A stretch of 64,000 nt of DNA from Christensenella sp034926635. GTDB taxonomy: Bacteria; Bacillota; Clostridia; Christensenellales; Christensenellaceae. Shown piece by piece: positions 18,491 to 27,174 of this stretch (position 1 is the stretch's first letter; every line of letters begins with the position of its first letter). The DNA is taken from positions 47,318 to 111,317 of the forward strand of contig JAYFQX010000008.1 in the NCBI GenBank assembly GCA_034926635.1, in the 5' to 3' direction. A program made the translations under genes and the position numbers. A model generated the notes under the pieces. That model was not told the DNA's origin and ran no database searches. It saw only the letters and a list, made by a program, of their open reading frames with translations.

Positions 18491-21400
18491 TTGTTTTTAA
18501 AAAGGATTGAAGTAAACGGGTTCAAGTCTTTTTGTAACAAAAAAGAAATCATCATCAATAAAGGAATTACCGGAGTAGTAGGACCGAACGGCAGCGGAAA
18601 GAGTAACATTGCGGATGCGCTGCGCTGGGTCCTTGGAGAACAAAGCTCCAAAAGCCTTCGCGGCAGCAGTATGCAGGACGTTATTTTTAACGGTACGCAG
18701 AACCGCAGCAAAAAAAACTACTGTGAAGTATCTTTGGTGTTTGACAATTCCGATATGCGGATTAAATCCGAATATACGGAAATTTCGGTGCGCCGCAAAA
18801 TGTATCGTTCGGGCGAAAGCGAATATTATATCAATAATGCCGGTTGCCGCCTGAAAGATATTTTGGAGTTGTTTCGCGATACGGGAATTGGAAAAGAAGG
18901 GTATTCCATCATCGGTCAGGGGAAAATAGACGAGATTTTGACCAGTAAATCGACACAGCGCCGCAAGGTTTTTGAGGAAGCCGCGGGCATTATGAAATAC
19001 CGGGTGCGAAAAGAAGAAGCGGAAAAAAACCTTCAAAAAACCAATGATAATATCATGAGGCTGGATGATATTATTTCGGAACTGCAAAGCCAGCTCGAAC
19101 CGCTGGAAAAGCAGATGAACGAGGCAAAAGATTATTTATCCCTGCGCGACAGGTTAAAGGAGCTGGAGGTCAATCTGTATCTCTATCAGTGCGATAAAAC
19201 CGATGAACGCACCGCTAAAATCACGCAGCAAATCTTGGAAAACGAACAGGAGACGCAAGAAGTCTCAGGACGGATTGCGGATGGAGTGCGACAAATTTCT
19301 GAGTGGAAAAAAGAGCTTTCCTGTATACAGGAAGAGATTGAAAGTCAGAATGCGGCGCTTAGCGGACAGATGAGCTTGCAGGAACGCGTGAATGGTGCGC
19401 TCAATGTACTGAACGAAAAAGAAGCGGGTAATGTAAAAGAACAGCAGGCGAATGCGGAAAAGCGAGATGCGCTTGCAGAAGAAGTTGACCGCAGAACAAA
19501 AAAAATCGAACAAATTGATGGAGATATCCGGAATTTAAATACCATTATTGATGAAAAATATGATGAAATCGTAAAGCTGCGCCTGTCGGTAGAAAAGATC
19601 TCCGGAAGCTCCGGTGATTCCCAGGAAAAAATTGATAGTCTGAAACAAGAAGTGGAAAGCGCAAGGTTGGCTTTACAAACTCTGACGATTGACGCAAGCG
19701 AATGGCACGTCAAGGCAGAGGTGCTGGAAAAAAAATACCAGGAATCTCAAGAAGAAACGAAGAAACATCAGCAATATCTGGACGAACTGAAAAAACAGGT
19801 GGAAGTCTTTACTGAAGAAAAAAATACATCAGAAGACGCAGCTGCGGGACTGCGTGTACGACACAGCGAATCTACACAGGCGTTGCTAAAGCTTCGACAG
19901 CAAGAGCAGGAAAAGTCGCAAGAAGCCGCAAAGCTTGTCAAGCAGTTAAATGAAGACGAGTCTCGATGGAAGCTGCTGAGTGAAATGCGCGCAGAATACG
20001 AAGGTTATTTTGACAGTGTGCGTTCTCTTTTCCGTCAAGCAAAAAATGATCCGGAGATTTTTTCGCGAATGAAGGGGATTTTGGCGGAGGTTATCGAGGT
20101 TCCCAAGGAATATGAAACGCCTCTTGAGGTCATATTGGGCAATGCGCTGCAAAACGTTGTTGTAGAAAACGAAGAAGATGCAAAAGCGATTATTGCATAT
20201 TTGAGAAAAAACAACCTCGGACGCGTAACGTTTTTGCCGGCAAAGGCATTGAAGGTACGCGGATTACAGCCAAATGAAAAAAATGCGCTCTCTATGGACG
20301 GCGTGATGTGCGTTGCAAGCGAGGCAATCACCTGCAGTGCGGAGGTGCGTCCGGCAGTAGACTTTTTATTGGGCAGAACTGTGATTGTGCAGGATATGGA
20401 TAGCGCGATCGCGCTGATGCGCAAAACAGATTATGCTCTGCGCGCGGTTACGATGGACGGAGATTTTGTAAAGCCGGGCGGGGTGATTACAGGCGGCAGT
20501 CTGAAAAACACGAAAACAGGTTTGCTTTCCCGCAAACGGATGGCACAGGAACTTGAAGACAGCGTAGCCCAGACAAAAGAGCGCATAGAGCAGCATAGAA
20601 AAGAAATTGATGCGCTTACGCATGATGTGCAAAGCGAGCAGGAAAAGCAAAAAACTGCACTGGAAGCTTTGCGCGCTCTTGAAATCAGGCAGGCGGAAAT
20701 CAAACAGAAACTGGCTTCGGCGAACGAGATGCTGGAAGCAAGAGACCGTGTTTCTGCGGAACTTGCGGAAAGCGCACAAGAAACGCTTCGGGAATGGAAC
20801 GAGGCGGAAGTCCGGCTGAATGAGATCAAAAAAGACCGTGAAGCAGCGCAGGAAGCGTTTGACAGCGTAAACAGCAGGCTTGCGCAAACTGAAGAGCAGG
20901 CGGCACAAAATGCACAGGAAACGGCGGGCGTGAAAGACAGGCTTGCTGCATGCGAGTTAGAACAAACAGAACTCAATAATCAAAAGAATATTTTGCTTAA
21001 CGAAGCAGAGCATTTACGTATGGGGGTTTTGCGCGCACAGCAGGAGACGCAGTCGTTGTTGGAACAAAACAAGGCGATCACCGAGGAAGTAAAAAATATT
21101 ACGCATGAAAAAGCAGAGCTGCGCTTTCAATTAGATGAGATATTGAATCAAATAAAGCAGGCCGGACAAGCTTCGCAGGAAAGCGTTAACGCACGAACGG
21201 CTTTGGGCGAAAAAATTGCAGGGTGTGAGCAGCAAAACGAAGAGTGGAAGCAGAAAAAAGACGGATTAATTGAAGAAAAATATCGTTTGATCGCCAATAA
21301 AGAAAAGACAGAGTTATCAAAAGAAACATACCAAAATAAGCTGTGGGATGATTATGGACTTACATATGCAAATGCAGCTGCTTTTCGTATGGAGTTTTCC

Positions 21401-22042
21401 TATCAACAGTCAACACGTGAGCTTGAGACCATACGGCAGCGTATTCGGGGCATGGGGACCGTGAATCCTAATGCAATCGAGGATTATGCGCGTGTAAAAG
21501 AACGCTATGATTCACTTGTGCTGCAGCGGGAAGATCTCATTTCTGCAGGTCGTGATTTGCAGGTGGTGATCAGTGATTTGCTCACAGGTATGAAAGGCAG
21601 TTTCCGCGAAAGATTTGGACAGATCAACGACAATTTTAAAGTTGTATTTCAAGAGTTGTTTGGAGGCGGTTTTGCCGAACTGGTTTTGCAGGACGAAGAA
21701 GATTTGATGGAATGCGGTATTGACATTATTGCGGAACCGCCCGGAAAAAAGCTTCAGAATATACAGCTTTTGTCAGGCGGAGAAAAAGCGCTTACGGCGA
21801 TTGCGCTTTTGTTTGCAATGCTGAACATCAATCCGTCGCCGATTTGTCTTTTGGACGAGATCGATGCACCGCTAGACGATGCCAACGTCATACGGTTTTC
21901 AGAATACTTAAAGAAGCTATCGGGGGACTTACAGTTCATTGTAATTACACACCGAAAGCCATCTATGGCGATTTGTGATACACTCTACGGAGTTGCTATG
22001 CAGGAAAAAGGTGTTTCTGATATTGTATCGGTACAATTTTAA
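18491..22042 (+). CDS. smc: Chromosome segregation protein SMC
   Basis: ATPase of the condensin complex that organises and helps segregate the chromosome with ScpA/ScpB. At 1183 residues it is full length: Walker A GPNGSGKS at residues 31-38, first coiled coil about 170-490, the globular hinge about 510-660 (EVPKEYETPLEVILG and the GDFVKPGGVITGG block), second coiled coil to about 990, then the signature LSGGEKAL near 1094 and Walker B ICLLDEIDAP near 1118. Start TTG 18491, 7 nt after the RseC-like gene; the N-terminal LKRIEVNGFKSF is conserved and no other start fits. ftsY follows, the usual Firmicutes smc-ftsY order. Confidence 0.97.
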   Translation: MFLKRIEVNGFKSFCNKKEIIINKGITGVVGPNGSGKSNIADALRWVLGEQSSKSLRGSSMQDVIFNGTQNRSKKNYCEVSLVFDNSDMRIKSEYTEISVRRKMYRSGESEYYINNAGCRLKDILELFRDTGIGKEGYSIIGQGKIDEILTSKSTQRRKVFEEAAGIMKYRVRKEEAEKNLQKTNDNIMRLDDIISELQSQLEPLEKQMNEAKDYLSLRDRLKELEVNLYLYQCDKTDERTAKITQQILENEQETQEVSGRIADGVRQISEWKKELSCIQEEIESQNAALSGQMSLQERVNGALNVLNEKEAGNVKEQQANAEKRDALAEEVDRRTKKIEQIDGDIRNLNTIIDEKYDEIVKLRLSVEKISGSSGDSQEKIDSLKQEVESARLALQTLTIDASEWHVKAEVLEKKYQESQEETKKHQQYLDELKKQVEVFTEEKNTSEDAAAGLRVRHSESTQALLKLRQQEQEKSQEAAKLVKQLNEDESRWKLLSEMRAEYEGYFDSVRSLFRQAKNDPEIFSRMKGILAEVIEVPKEYETPLEVILGNALQNVVVENEEDAKAIIAYLRKNNLGRVTFLPAKALKVRGLQPNEKNALSMDGVMCVASEAITCSAEVRPAVDFLLGRTVIVQDMDSAIALMRKTDYALRAVTMDGDFVKPGGVITGGSLKNTKTGLLSRKRMAQELEDSVAQTKERIEQHRKEIDALTHDVQSEQEKQKTALEALRALEIRQAEIKQKLASANEMLEARDRVSAELAESAQETLREWNEAEVRLNEIKKDREAAQEAFDSVNSRLAQTEEQAAQNAQETAGVKDRLAACELEQTELNNQKNILLNEAEHLRMGVLRAQQETQSLLEQNKAITEEVKNITHEKAELRFQLDEILNQIKQAGQASQESVNARTALGEKIAGCEQQNEEWKQKKDGLIEEKYRLIANKEKTELSKETYQNKLWDDYGLTYANAAAFRMEFSYQQSTRELETIRQRIRGMGTVNPNAIEDYARVKERYDSLVLQREDLISAGRDLQVVISDLLTGMKGSFRERFGQINDNFKVVFQELFGGGFAELVLQDEEDLMECGIDIIAEPPGKKLQNIQLLSGGEKALTAIALLFAMLNINPSPICLLDEIDAPLDDANVIRFSEYLKKLSGDLQFIVITHRKPSMAICDTLYGVAMQEKGVSDIVSVQF

Positions 22043-22065
22043 TAAATTATATGCAGGAGGAAACT

Positions 22066-22965
22066 ATGGGCTTCTTTGATAAATTAAAAGAAAGAATCAA
22101 CAAAACAAGGGATAATATTTCATCTAAGGTCAACCAGGTGATAAAAAATTTCCGTAAGGTGGATGAAGAATTTTTTGAAGAACTTGAGGAAGCGCTGATA
22201 TTGTCCGATATTGGTTATGCGACAACCGAAAAAATTATCAGTACGCTGCGCGACCAGGTGAAAGAAAACAAAATTACCGATTCTGCGCAAATCAAAGAAA
22301 TGTTAACGGAAATTCTGGCGCAGTATATGACCGCCCCCCCGCTGGAAATCAAGAAACCAACCGTTATGCTTGTGGTAGGTGTAAACGGCGTAGGAAAGAC
22401 AACGGCAATCGGAAAACTTTCCGCTTATTATGGGGCGCAAGGCAAGAAAGTGATGCTCGCTGCAGCTGATACATTTCGCGCGGCAGCAGCGGAACAGCTC
22501 TCCATCTGGGGAGACCGTACAGGCACAAGAGTCGTGAAATATGCAGAAGGCGCAGATCCTGCGGCAGTTGTTTTTGACGCGATCGACGCGGGAAAGCATG
22601 CGGATATCGACCTATTGATTATTGACACAGCTGGACGTCTGCACAACAAAAAGAATCTGATGAATGAATTAGAAAAAATTAATCGCGTGGTTGATAAATC
22701 TTATCCGGAAGCAGTACGCGAGACCTTTTTGGTCGTGGACGCAACAACCGGACAAAATGCAATCTCGCAGACCGAGGTTTTTAACGAAAGTGTAAAATTG
22801 ACAGGAATTATTTTAACGAAGCTGGACGGCACGGCAAAAGGCGGCGTTGTTTGTGCAGTGAAAGATATGACAGGCGTGCCGGTGCGGTTTATTGGAGTGG
22901 GCGAAGGCGTTGACGACTTGCAGCCATTTGATGCAAAAGAATTTGCTGCTGCCATCCTGGAATAA
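22066..22965 (+). CDS. ftsY: Signal recognition particle receptor FtsY
   Basis: GTPase that docks ribosome-SRP complexes at the membrane. The 299-residue protein is the short form with no acidic A domain: an N domain begins almost at once (MGFFDKLKERINKT), then the G domain with GVNGVGKTT at residue 105, ADTFRAAAAEQL near 130, DTAGR near 188 and TKLDGTAKGG near 250. ATG 22066 is preceded by CAGGAGGAAACT; the ATG at 22051 lies in front of that ribosome site and is rejected. Ends the smc unit; a new promoter follows before ylxM. Confidence 0.96.
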   Translation: MGFFDKLKERINKTRDNISSKVNQVIKNFRKVDEEFFEELEEALILSDIGYATTEKIISTLRDQVKENKITDSAQIKEMLTEILAQYMTAPPLEIKKPTVMLVVGVNGVGKTTAIGKLSAYYGAQGKKVMLAAADTFRAAAAEQLSIWGDRTGTRVVKYAEGADPAAVVFDAIDAGKHADIDLLIIDTAGRLHNKKNLMNELEKINRVVDKSYPEAVRETFLVVDATTGQNAISQTEVFNESVKLTGIILTKLDGTAKGGVVCAVKDMTGVPVRFIGVGEGVDDLQPFDAKEFAAAILE

Positions 22966-23028
22966 AAAAAATCACATAACCGCTTGAAAAACAAGCCGGA
23001 CAGAAGCAAAGGTGTAAAGGTTTTTTAC

Positions 23029-23097
23029 TTGACACAGCGCTTGGTAACAGGTATAATCAAACAGGTGTAAAGGGAATAAACTTTACATCTGTTTTTT
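23029..23097 (+). promoter_or_regulatory. Consensus promoter with hairpin at the transcript start (ylxM-ffh operon)
   Basis: TTGACA at 23029-23034 and TATAAT at 23052-23057 with a 17 bp spacer form a perfect promoter. Right at the expected start (near 23064) lies a 12 bp inverted repeat, ACAGGTGTAAAG (23061-23072) against CTTTACATCTGT (23081-23092), followed by six T, so the RNA would fold into a terminator-like hairpin at once. The 11-mer AGGTGTAAAGG also occurs at 23010-23020, just upstream of the -35 box. The promoter is clear; whether the repeats are an operator, an attenuator or a protective 5' hairpin is unknown. Confidence 0.7.
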
Positions 23098-23114
23098 GAA
23101 ATGGCGGTCGGGAT

Positions 23115-23360
23115 ATGAAACATGAAAAAGATTTGGGGCTCAGTATATATTATGACTTTTACGGTGAATTCCTGACAGAAAAACAAGCGAAGATATTTGA
23201 GTATTATTACGACAACGATTATTCCCTCGCTGAAATCGCGCAGGAATTTGGGATTACGCGGCAAGGCGTGCTGGATACTTTAAAGCGCGCACAGGCAAAG
23301 TTAAAAAGCATGGAAGATAAACTTGGGCTGGTAAAAAAGCAGCTTGACGGGGAGAAATAA
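23115..23360 (+). CDS. ylxM: YlxM family SRP-associated helix-turn-helix protein
   Basis: Small protein (81 residues) of the YlxM/p13 family, always coded just before ffh; in streptococci it modulates SRP assembly and GTPase activity. The N-terminal part contains YYDFYGEFLTEKQ, then a helix-turn-helix resembling sigma-factor region 4 (SLAEIAQEFGITRQGVLDTL), ending in a charged helix. It ends one base before ffh, so the two are coupled. Start ATG 23115 follows GGTCGGGAT, a weak ribosome site. Confidence 0.9.
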   Translation: MKHEKDLGLSIYYDFYGEFLTEKQAKIFEYYYDNDYSLAEIAQEFGITRQGVLDTLKRAQAKLKSMEDKLGLVKKQLDGEK

Positions 23361-24692
23361 ATGGCATTTGAAGGCATTGCGGAAAAACTGCAAAACGTAT
23401 TTCGAAAGTTGACGTCGCGGGGTAAGCTGTCCGAAGGGGATATCAAAGCCGCGATGCGCGAAGTAAAACTTGTGCTGCTGGAAGCAGATGTTAACTTTTT
23501 GGTAGTCAAGAAATTCATTAAAGAATTGTCTGAAAAGGCGGTTGGGTCAGAGATCCTTGACAGCCTGACACCGGGACAACAGGTAATTAAATTGGTGCGT
23601 GACGAACTGACAGAGCTTTTGGGAGGTCGTCAGGCAGAGATCAAAATGGCAGGCGCACCGCCTACGGTTCTTATGATGATGGGTTTGCAGGGCGCAGGCA
23701 AGACTACTTTTTGTGCCAAGCTTGCGGGATACTATAAGAAAAAGGGTAAAAAGCCACTTTTGGTGGCATGCGATATTTACCGGCCGGCGGCGATCAAACA
23801 GTTACATGTGGTGGGCGAGCAGGTCGGCGTAGATGTTTTCGATATGGGGCAGGAGAAAGCAGCCCGTATTTATAAAGAAGCGTTAAAACAAGCCGGAAAG
23901 TTGGGCTGCGATATTATTATCATAGATACGGCAGGTCGGCTGCATATTGACGACGAGATGATGGCGGAGTTAAAAGGACTGAAAACGGCAGCAAACCCAA
24001 CGGAAACACTGCTTGTGCTGGATGCTATGACAGGACAGGATGCAGTAAATGCCGCAACGACTTTCCATGAGAACATCGGAATCGACGGCGTGATCTTGAC
24101 CAAGATTGATGGTGATACACGCGGCGGTGCGGCGATGTCGGTGCGTGCGGTGACGGGCAAACCGATCAAATTTGTCGGTGTTGGTGAAAAATTGACAGAT
24201 ATCGAACCTTTTTATCCGGACAGGATGGCTTCGCGAATTTTAGGTATGGGAGATGTGCTTTCCCTGATTGAAAAAGCGGAGACAGCATTTGAAGAAAAAA
24301 AGGCGCTGGAGCTCCAAAAGAAGATCAGCAAAGATCAGCTGACCCTGGAAGACTTTTTAGAACAAATGGAGCAATTACAGGATATGGGTTCCATCAGTGA
24401 TATTCTGGCGATGATGCCCGGCGGCAATAAACTGAAGGGAATGACCCTCGATGAAAAGCAATTGGAAAGAACAAAAGCAATCGTCCGGTCTATGACCCCG
24501 GAGGAAAGAAGAAACCCGCAGATCATTAACGGTTCCCGCCGCAAGCGGATATGTGCGGGCAGCGGTACAACAGTGCAGGAGGTCAATCGACTGTTAAATC
24601 AGTTTGACCAAATGAAAAAAATGCTGAAGCAGTTTTCCGGTAAGGGCGGGAAAAAGCGCGGCATGATGGGTAAAATGCCATTTGGCATGTAA
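23361..24692 (+). CDS. ffh: Signal recognition particle protein Ffh (SRP54)
   Basis: GTPase subunit of SRP that binds signal sequences and the SRP RNA. The 443-residue protein has the N domain (about 1-95), the G domain with GLQGAGKTT at residue 108, DIYRPAA near 137, DTAGRLH near 190 and TKIDGDTRGG near 247, and a methionine-rich M domain with RRKRICAGSGT near 393 and a final KKMLKQF helix. The RNA partner (ffs) is not in this window. It starts immediately after ylxM. The residue Cys in RRKRICAGSG is a small variation on the common Ala. Confidence 0.97.
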   Translation: MAFEGIAEKLQNVFRKLTSRGKLSEGDIKAAMREVKLVLLEADVNFLVVKKFIKELSEKAVGSEILDSLTPGQQVIKLVRDELTELLGGRQAEIKMAGAPPTVLMMMGLQGAGKTTFCAKLAGYYKKKGKKPLLVACDIYRPAAIKQLHVVGEQVGVDVFDMGQEKAARIYKEALKQAGKLGCDIIIIDTAGRLHIDDEMMAELKGLKTAANPTETLLVLDAMTGQDAVNAATTFHENIGIDGVILTKIDGDTRGGAAMSVRAVTGKPIKFVGVGEKLTDIEPFYPDRMASRILGMGDVLSLIEKAETAFEEKKALELQKKISKDQLTLEDFLEQMEQLQDMGSISDILAMMPGGNKLKGMTLDEKQLERTKAIVRSMTPEERRNPQIINGSRRKRICAGSGTTVQEVNRLLNQFDQMKKMLKQFSGKGGKKRGMMGKMPFGM

Positions 24693-24763
24693 AATGGGAT
24701 GAAAACCGCGATAAAGCGGGAAATCAAATATTTATATTAAGAACAAAAATGTGGAGGTTCACT

Positions 24764-25003
24764 ATGGCAGTTAAAATCAGATTAAAAAGAATGGGTACCA
24801 AGAAAAAACCTTTTTACAGAATGGTAGTTGCGGACGAAAGAGCGCCTCGCGACGGTCGTTATATCGAAGAACTTGGATATTATAATCCGCTTACCAAAGA
24901 GCTTAAGCTGGATAACGAAAAAGCGCAGGGCTGGATTGGCAACGGCGCACAGCCGACGGAAACGGCGCGAGCTTTGCTGAAAAAAAGCGGCGCGATCAAC
25001 TAA
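24764..25003 (+). CDS. rpsP: 30S ribosomal protein S16
   Basis: Small-subunit protein bS16, needed for assembly of the 30S body. The 79-residue protein starts MAVKIRLKRMGTKKKPFYR, the standard S16 start, and contains RDGRYIEELGYYNP. ATG 24764 is preceded by GTGGAGG; the ATG at 24749 lies before that ribosome site and is rejected. The order ffh-rpsP-khpA-rimM-trmD-rplS is widely conserved in Firmicutes. A small hairpin (CCGC/GCGG, about 24703-24719) lies in the gap after ffh but has no T-run. Confidence 0.97.
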   Translation: MAVKIRLKRMGTKKKPFYRMVVADERAPRDGRYIEELGYYNPLTKELKLDNEKAQGWIGNGAQPTETARALLKKSGAIN

Positions 25004-25015
25004 TGGTGACGAATT

Positions 25016-25243
25016 ATGCGTGAATTGGTGGAATATATTGCGAAAAACCTTGTGGACGATCCGGATTCCGTCAAAGTCACAGAGCGCGAGGACGACAATG
25101 CGTTTGTGTTGGAGTTAACAGTCGCACCCGATGATATGGGAAAAGTGATCGGAAAGCAGGGAAGAATTGCAAAGGCAATTCGTACCGTAGTCAAAGCGGC
25201 TACCTCGAAAGCGTCCAAAAAATACATTGTTGAGATTGTATGA
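25016..25243 (+). CDS. khpA: KH-domain RNA-binding protein KhpA
   Basis: Small RNA-binding protein (75 residues) that in Firmicutes pairs with KhpB/Jag and affects cell division and envelope genes. The single KH domain shows the GxxG loop within VIGKQGRIAKAIR (about residues 42-54). It overlaps rimM by 4 nt (ATGA). The position between rpsP and rimM is diagnostic. Confidence 0.94.
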   Translation: MRELVEYIAKNLVDDPDSVKVTEREDDNAFVLELTVAPDDMGKVIGKQGRIAKAIRTVVKAATSKASKKYIVEIV

Positions 25244-25770
25244 CGGAACGTTTTGAGCTGGGGATGGTTTTGAAACCCCAAGGTATAAAAGGCGAAATTA
25301 AATTAGCGGCGTATACAGACGACTTATCGCGTTTTTCTTATTTGAGCGAGGTTTTGCTTGAAGATAAAGAAGGCGGTTTGTTACGTGTTTCTGTGGAATC
25401 TGCGCGTGTTGATTCACAATTTGCTTATTTGAAGTTGGATGGGTACGATGATCGGAATTCCGTAGAGGGTTTACGTGGGCGGGTTTTATATGTTGACCGG
25501 CATCACGCGGCCAAGCTGCCGGAGGGATCAAATTATATTTGCGATTTGATCGGGCTTTCTGTAAGGGATGCGTCCGGCACAGAAATCGGCGTTCTAAAAG
25601 ATATCCTGCAAAACGGTGCGGCAGATGTATATGTTGTGCAGTCGGGTGACAGCGAAGAAATGATGTTTCCTTCCATTCCCGGCGTGGTTTTGCGCAAGGA
25701 TGTTGCAGAAGGCGTGATTGTGGTTGATGCGGATCGCCTCCAAGAGGTTTGCGTCTATGATCATATTTAA
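25240..25770 (+). CDS. rimM: Ribosome maturation factor RimM
   Basis: Binds S19 and helps fold the 3' domain of 16S rRNA. The 176-residue protein has the RimM N domain (GMVLKPQGIKGEIKLAAYTDD) and the C-terminal PRC-barrel with LIGLSVRD, GVLKDILQNGAADVYVV and the final MMFPSIPGVV block. Starts inside the khpA stop and overlaps trmD by 14 nt. Confidence 0.95.
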   Translation: MTERFELGMVLKPQGIKGEIKLAAYTDDLSRFSYLSEVLLEDKEGGLLRVSVESARVDSQFAYLKLDGYDDRNSVEGLRGRVLYVDRHHAAKLPEGSNYICDLIGLSVRDASGTEIGVLKDILQNGAADVYVVQSGDSEEMMFPSIPGVVLRKDVAEGVIVVDADRLQEVCVYDHI

Positions 25771-26500
25771 TTGCCTGACGCTTTTCCCGGAAATGTTTTC
25801 CGGTTTTCTGGGGGCAAGCCTTTGCGCGAAAGCACTGAATAGGCATTTGCTTGAAATTAATCTTGTTGATTTTCGGCGATATACCAAGGATAAACACGGA
25901 CGGGTAGACGATTATCCATTTGGCGGGGGAGCAGGGATGCTGCTTACGCCACAACCGCTTTTTGACTGTTTTCGGTCGTTGGAAGAGCGATATAACAGCG
26001 GGCAAAGGTGTATCAATCTCTATATGTCGCCGGCGGGGAAAACCCTAACGCAAAAAGACGTCAAACGGATCTCGGATTACCAAGTCGTTAATATTTTATG
26101 CGGGCATTATGAAGGCGTAGATCAGCGTGTGATTGATCGGTGTATTGATGAAGAAATATCAATTGGGGATTATGTGCTGACAGGCGGAGAATTGCCTGCA
26201 ATGGTTTTGATGGATGGCGTTATGCGGTATGTGCCGGGAGTGCTTTCTAATGAGGACTCAACCGGGGACGAGAGTTTTGGCGGCGGATTGCTGGAATACC
26301 CGCAATATACGAGACCTGCGTCTTATGCAAAAATGGATGTGCCAAAGGAACTTCTTTCCGGTAACCATAAGGTGATTTCCGGTTGGCAGAGGGAGCAATC
26401 TCTGAAAAGAACGCTTGTTATGCGTCCGGATCTGTTGGAAAATGCAGATTTATCGGAAGCAGATAGGCAGATTTTAAACAAATATAGAAATCAAACTTGA
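25757..26500 (+). CDS. trmD: tRNA (guanine-N1)-methyltransferase TrmD
   Basis: Methylates G37 next to the anticodon of Leu, Pro and Arg tRNAs, preventing +1 frameshifts. The 247-residue SPOUT enzyme has the FNCLTLFPEMF start, HGRVDDYPFGGGAGM near residue 40, and the knot region with CGHYEGVDQR near 115 and EISIGDYVLTGGELPA near 131. ATG 25757 is chosen because the preceding in-frame 13 codons (from 25718) lie inside rimM and do not look like TrmD. It overlaps rimM by 14 nt. Confidence 0.96.
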   Translation: MIIFNCLTLFPEMFSGFLGASLCAKALNRHLLEINLVDFRRYTKDKHGRVDDYPFGGGAGMLLTPQPLFDCFRSLEERYNSGQRCINLYMSPAGKTLTQKDVKRISDYQVVNILCGHYEGVDQRVIDRCIDEEISIGDYVLTGGELPAMVLMDGVMRYVPGVLSNEDSTGDESFGGGLLEYPQYTRPASYAKMDVPKELLSGNHKVISGWQREQSLKRTLVMRPDLLENADLSEADRQILNKYRNQT

Positions 26501-26525
26501 TATTTATGTCAGGTTATGGTAAAAT
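26497..26525 (+). promoter_or_regulatory. Promoter for rplS
   Basis: TTGATA at 26497-26502 and TAAAAT at 26520-26525 with a 17 bp spacer, starting over the trmD stop codon. The start site would be near 26532, giving a leader of about 74 nt. Confidence 0.65.
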
Positions 26526-26531
26526 TTTTAT

Positions 26532-26600
26532 GTTTTTGATTAGGACGGTCCGCTGTCCGGCGTATGCGCGGGCAAGAACGTCTATAGGGGAAGGAGGCTT
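26532..26600 (+). promoter_or_regulatory. Structured leader of rplS, possible L19 autoregulatory element
   Basis: The rplS leader can close a stem GGACG (26543-26547) with CGTCT (26579-26583) around an inner GC-rich hairpin. An L19 leader RNA is known in Firmicutes, but I cannot confirm that this matches it; the pairing is short. Confidence 0.35.
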
Positions 26601-26605
26601 TTAAG

Positions 26606-26947
26606 ATGAACGATATTATCAGAGCAGTAGAAGCGGAGCAGCTGAAAAGTGATTTACCGCAGATGAGAGTCGGCGATACCGTGAAAGTATATGTAAAGGT
26701 TGTCGAAGGTCAAAGAGAAAGACTGCAGGCGTTTGAAGGGTATCTGATCGCAATGAAGGGCGGCGGTCTTTCTGAGACGATCACCGTTCGCCGTGTATCC
26801 TACGGTATTGGTGTGGAAAGGACATTCCCGATTCATTCCCCCCGTGTGGATAAAATTGAAGTGTTGCGCCATGGGCGTGTACGTAGGGCAAAATTGTTCT
26901 ACTTGCGCGACAGAGTTGGTAAGGCAGCAAAGATCAAAGAGAAATAA
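26606..26947 (+). CDS. rplS: 50S ribosomal protein L19
   Basis: Large-subunit protein bL19 at the 30S-50S interface. The 113 residues include GDTVKVYVKVVEGQRERLQ and the conserved RVSYGIGVERTFPIHSP, ending RRAKLFYLRDRVGKAAKIKEK. GGAAGGAGG precedes ATG 26606 at good spacing. It has its own promoter and a strong terminator, so it can be expressed apart from trmD. Confidence 0.97.
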   Translation: MNDIIRAVEAEQLKSDLPQMRVGDTVKVYVKVVEGQRERLQAFEGYLIAMKGGGLSETITVRRVSYGIGVERTFPIHSPRVDKIEVLRHGRVRRAKLFYLRDRVGKAAKIKEK

Positions 26948-26950
26948 GAA

Positions 26951-26979
26951 AAAAACCGGGTTTACGAGCCCGGTTTTTT
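26951..26979 (+). terminator. Intrinsic terminator after rplS
   Basis: AAAAACCGGG (26951-26960) pairs with CCCGGTTTTT (26969-26978), an 8 nt loop lies between and the T-run ends the element. The A-rich and T-rich arms make it likely to work on both strands. Confidence 0.9.
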
Positions 26980-27113
26980 GTTATGTTTTTAAAGTGCGCA
27001 AAACCTTGTTATTATATGATTGATGTTTTTTACAGGATTCAAAAATGTTTTGCCTTGTAAAAAATATGGTATGATTAAAAAGACAGAAACGAGAAGGGCT
27101 TGGGTGCCGAAGG

Positions 27114-27142
27114 TTTACAGAAAAGCCGTTATTCGTTATACT
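27114..27142 (+). promoter_or_regulatory. Promoter for the rbgA operon
   Basis: TTTACA at 27114-27119 and TATACT at 27137-27142 with a 17 bp spacer. A promoter is needed here because the rplS terminator precedes. The start would be near 27149, about 25 nt before rbgA. Confidence 0.65.
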
Positions 27143-27174
27143 GTTATAAGCGGTATTCATTAAGGGAGAAAAAT

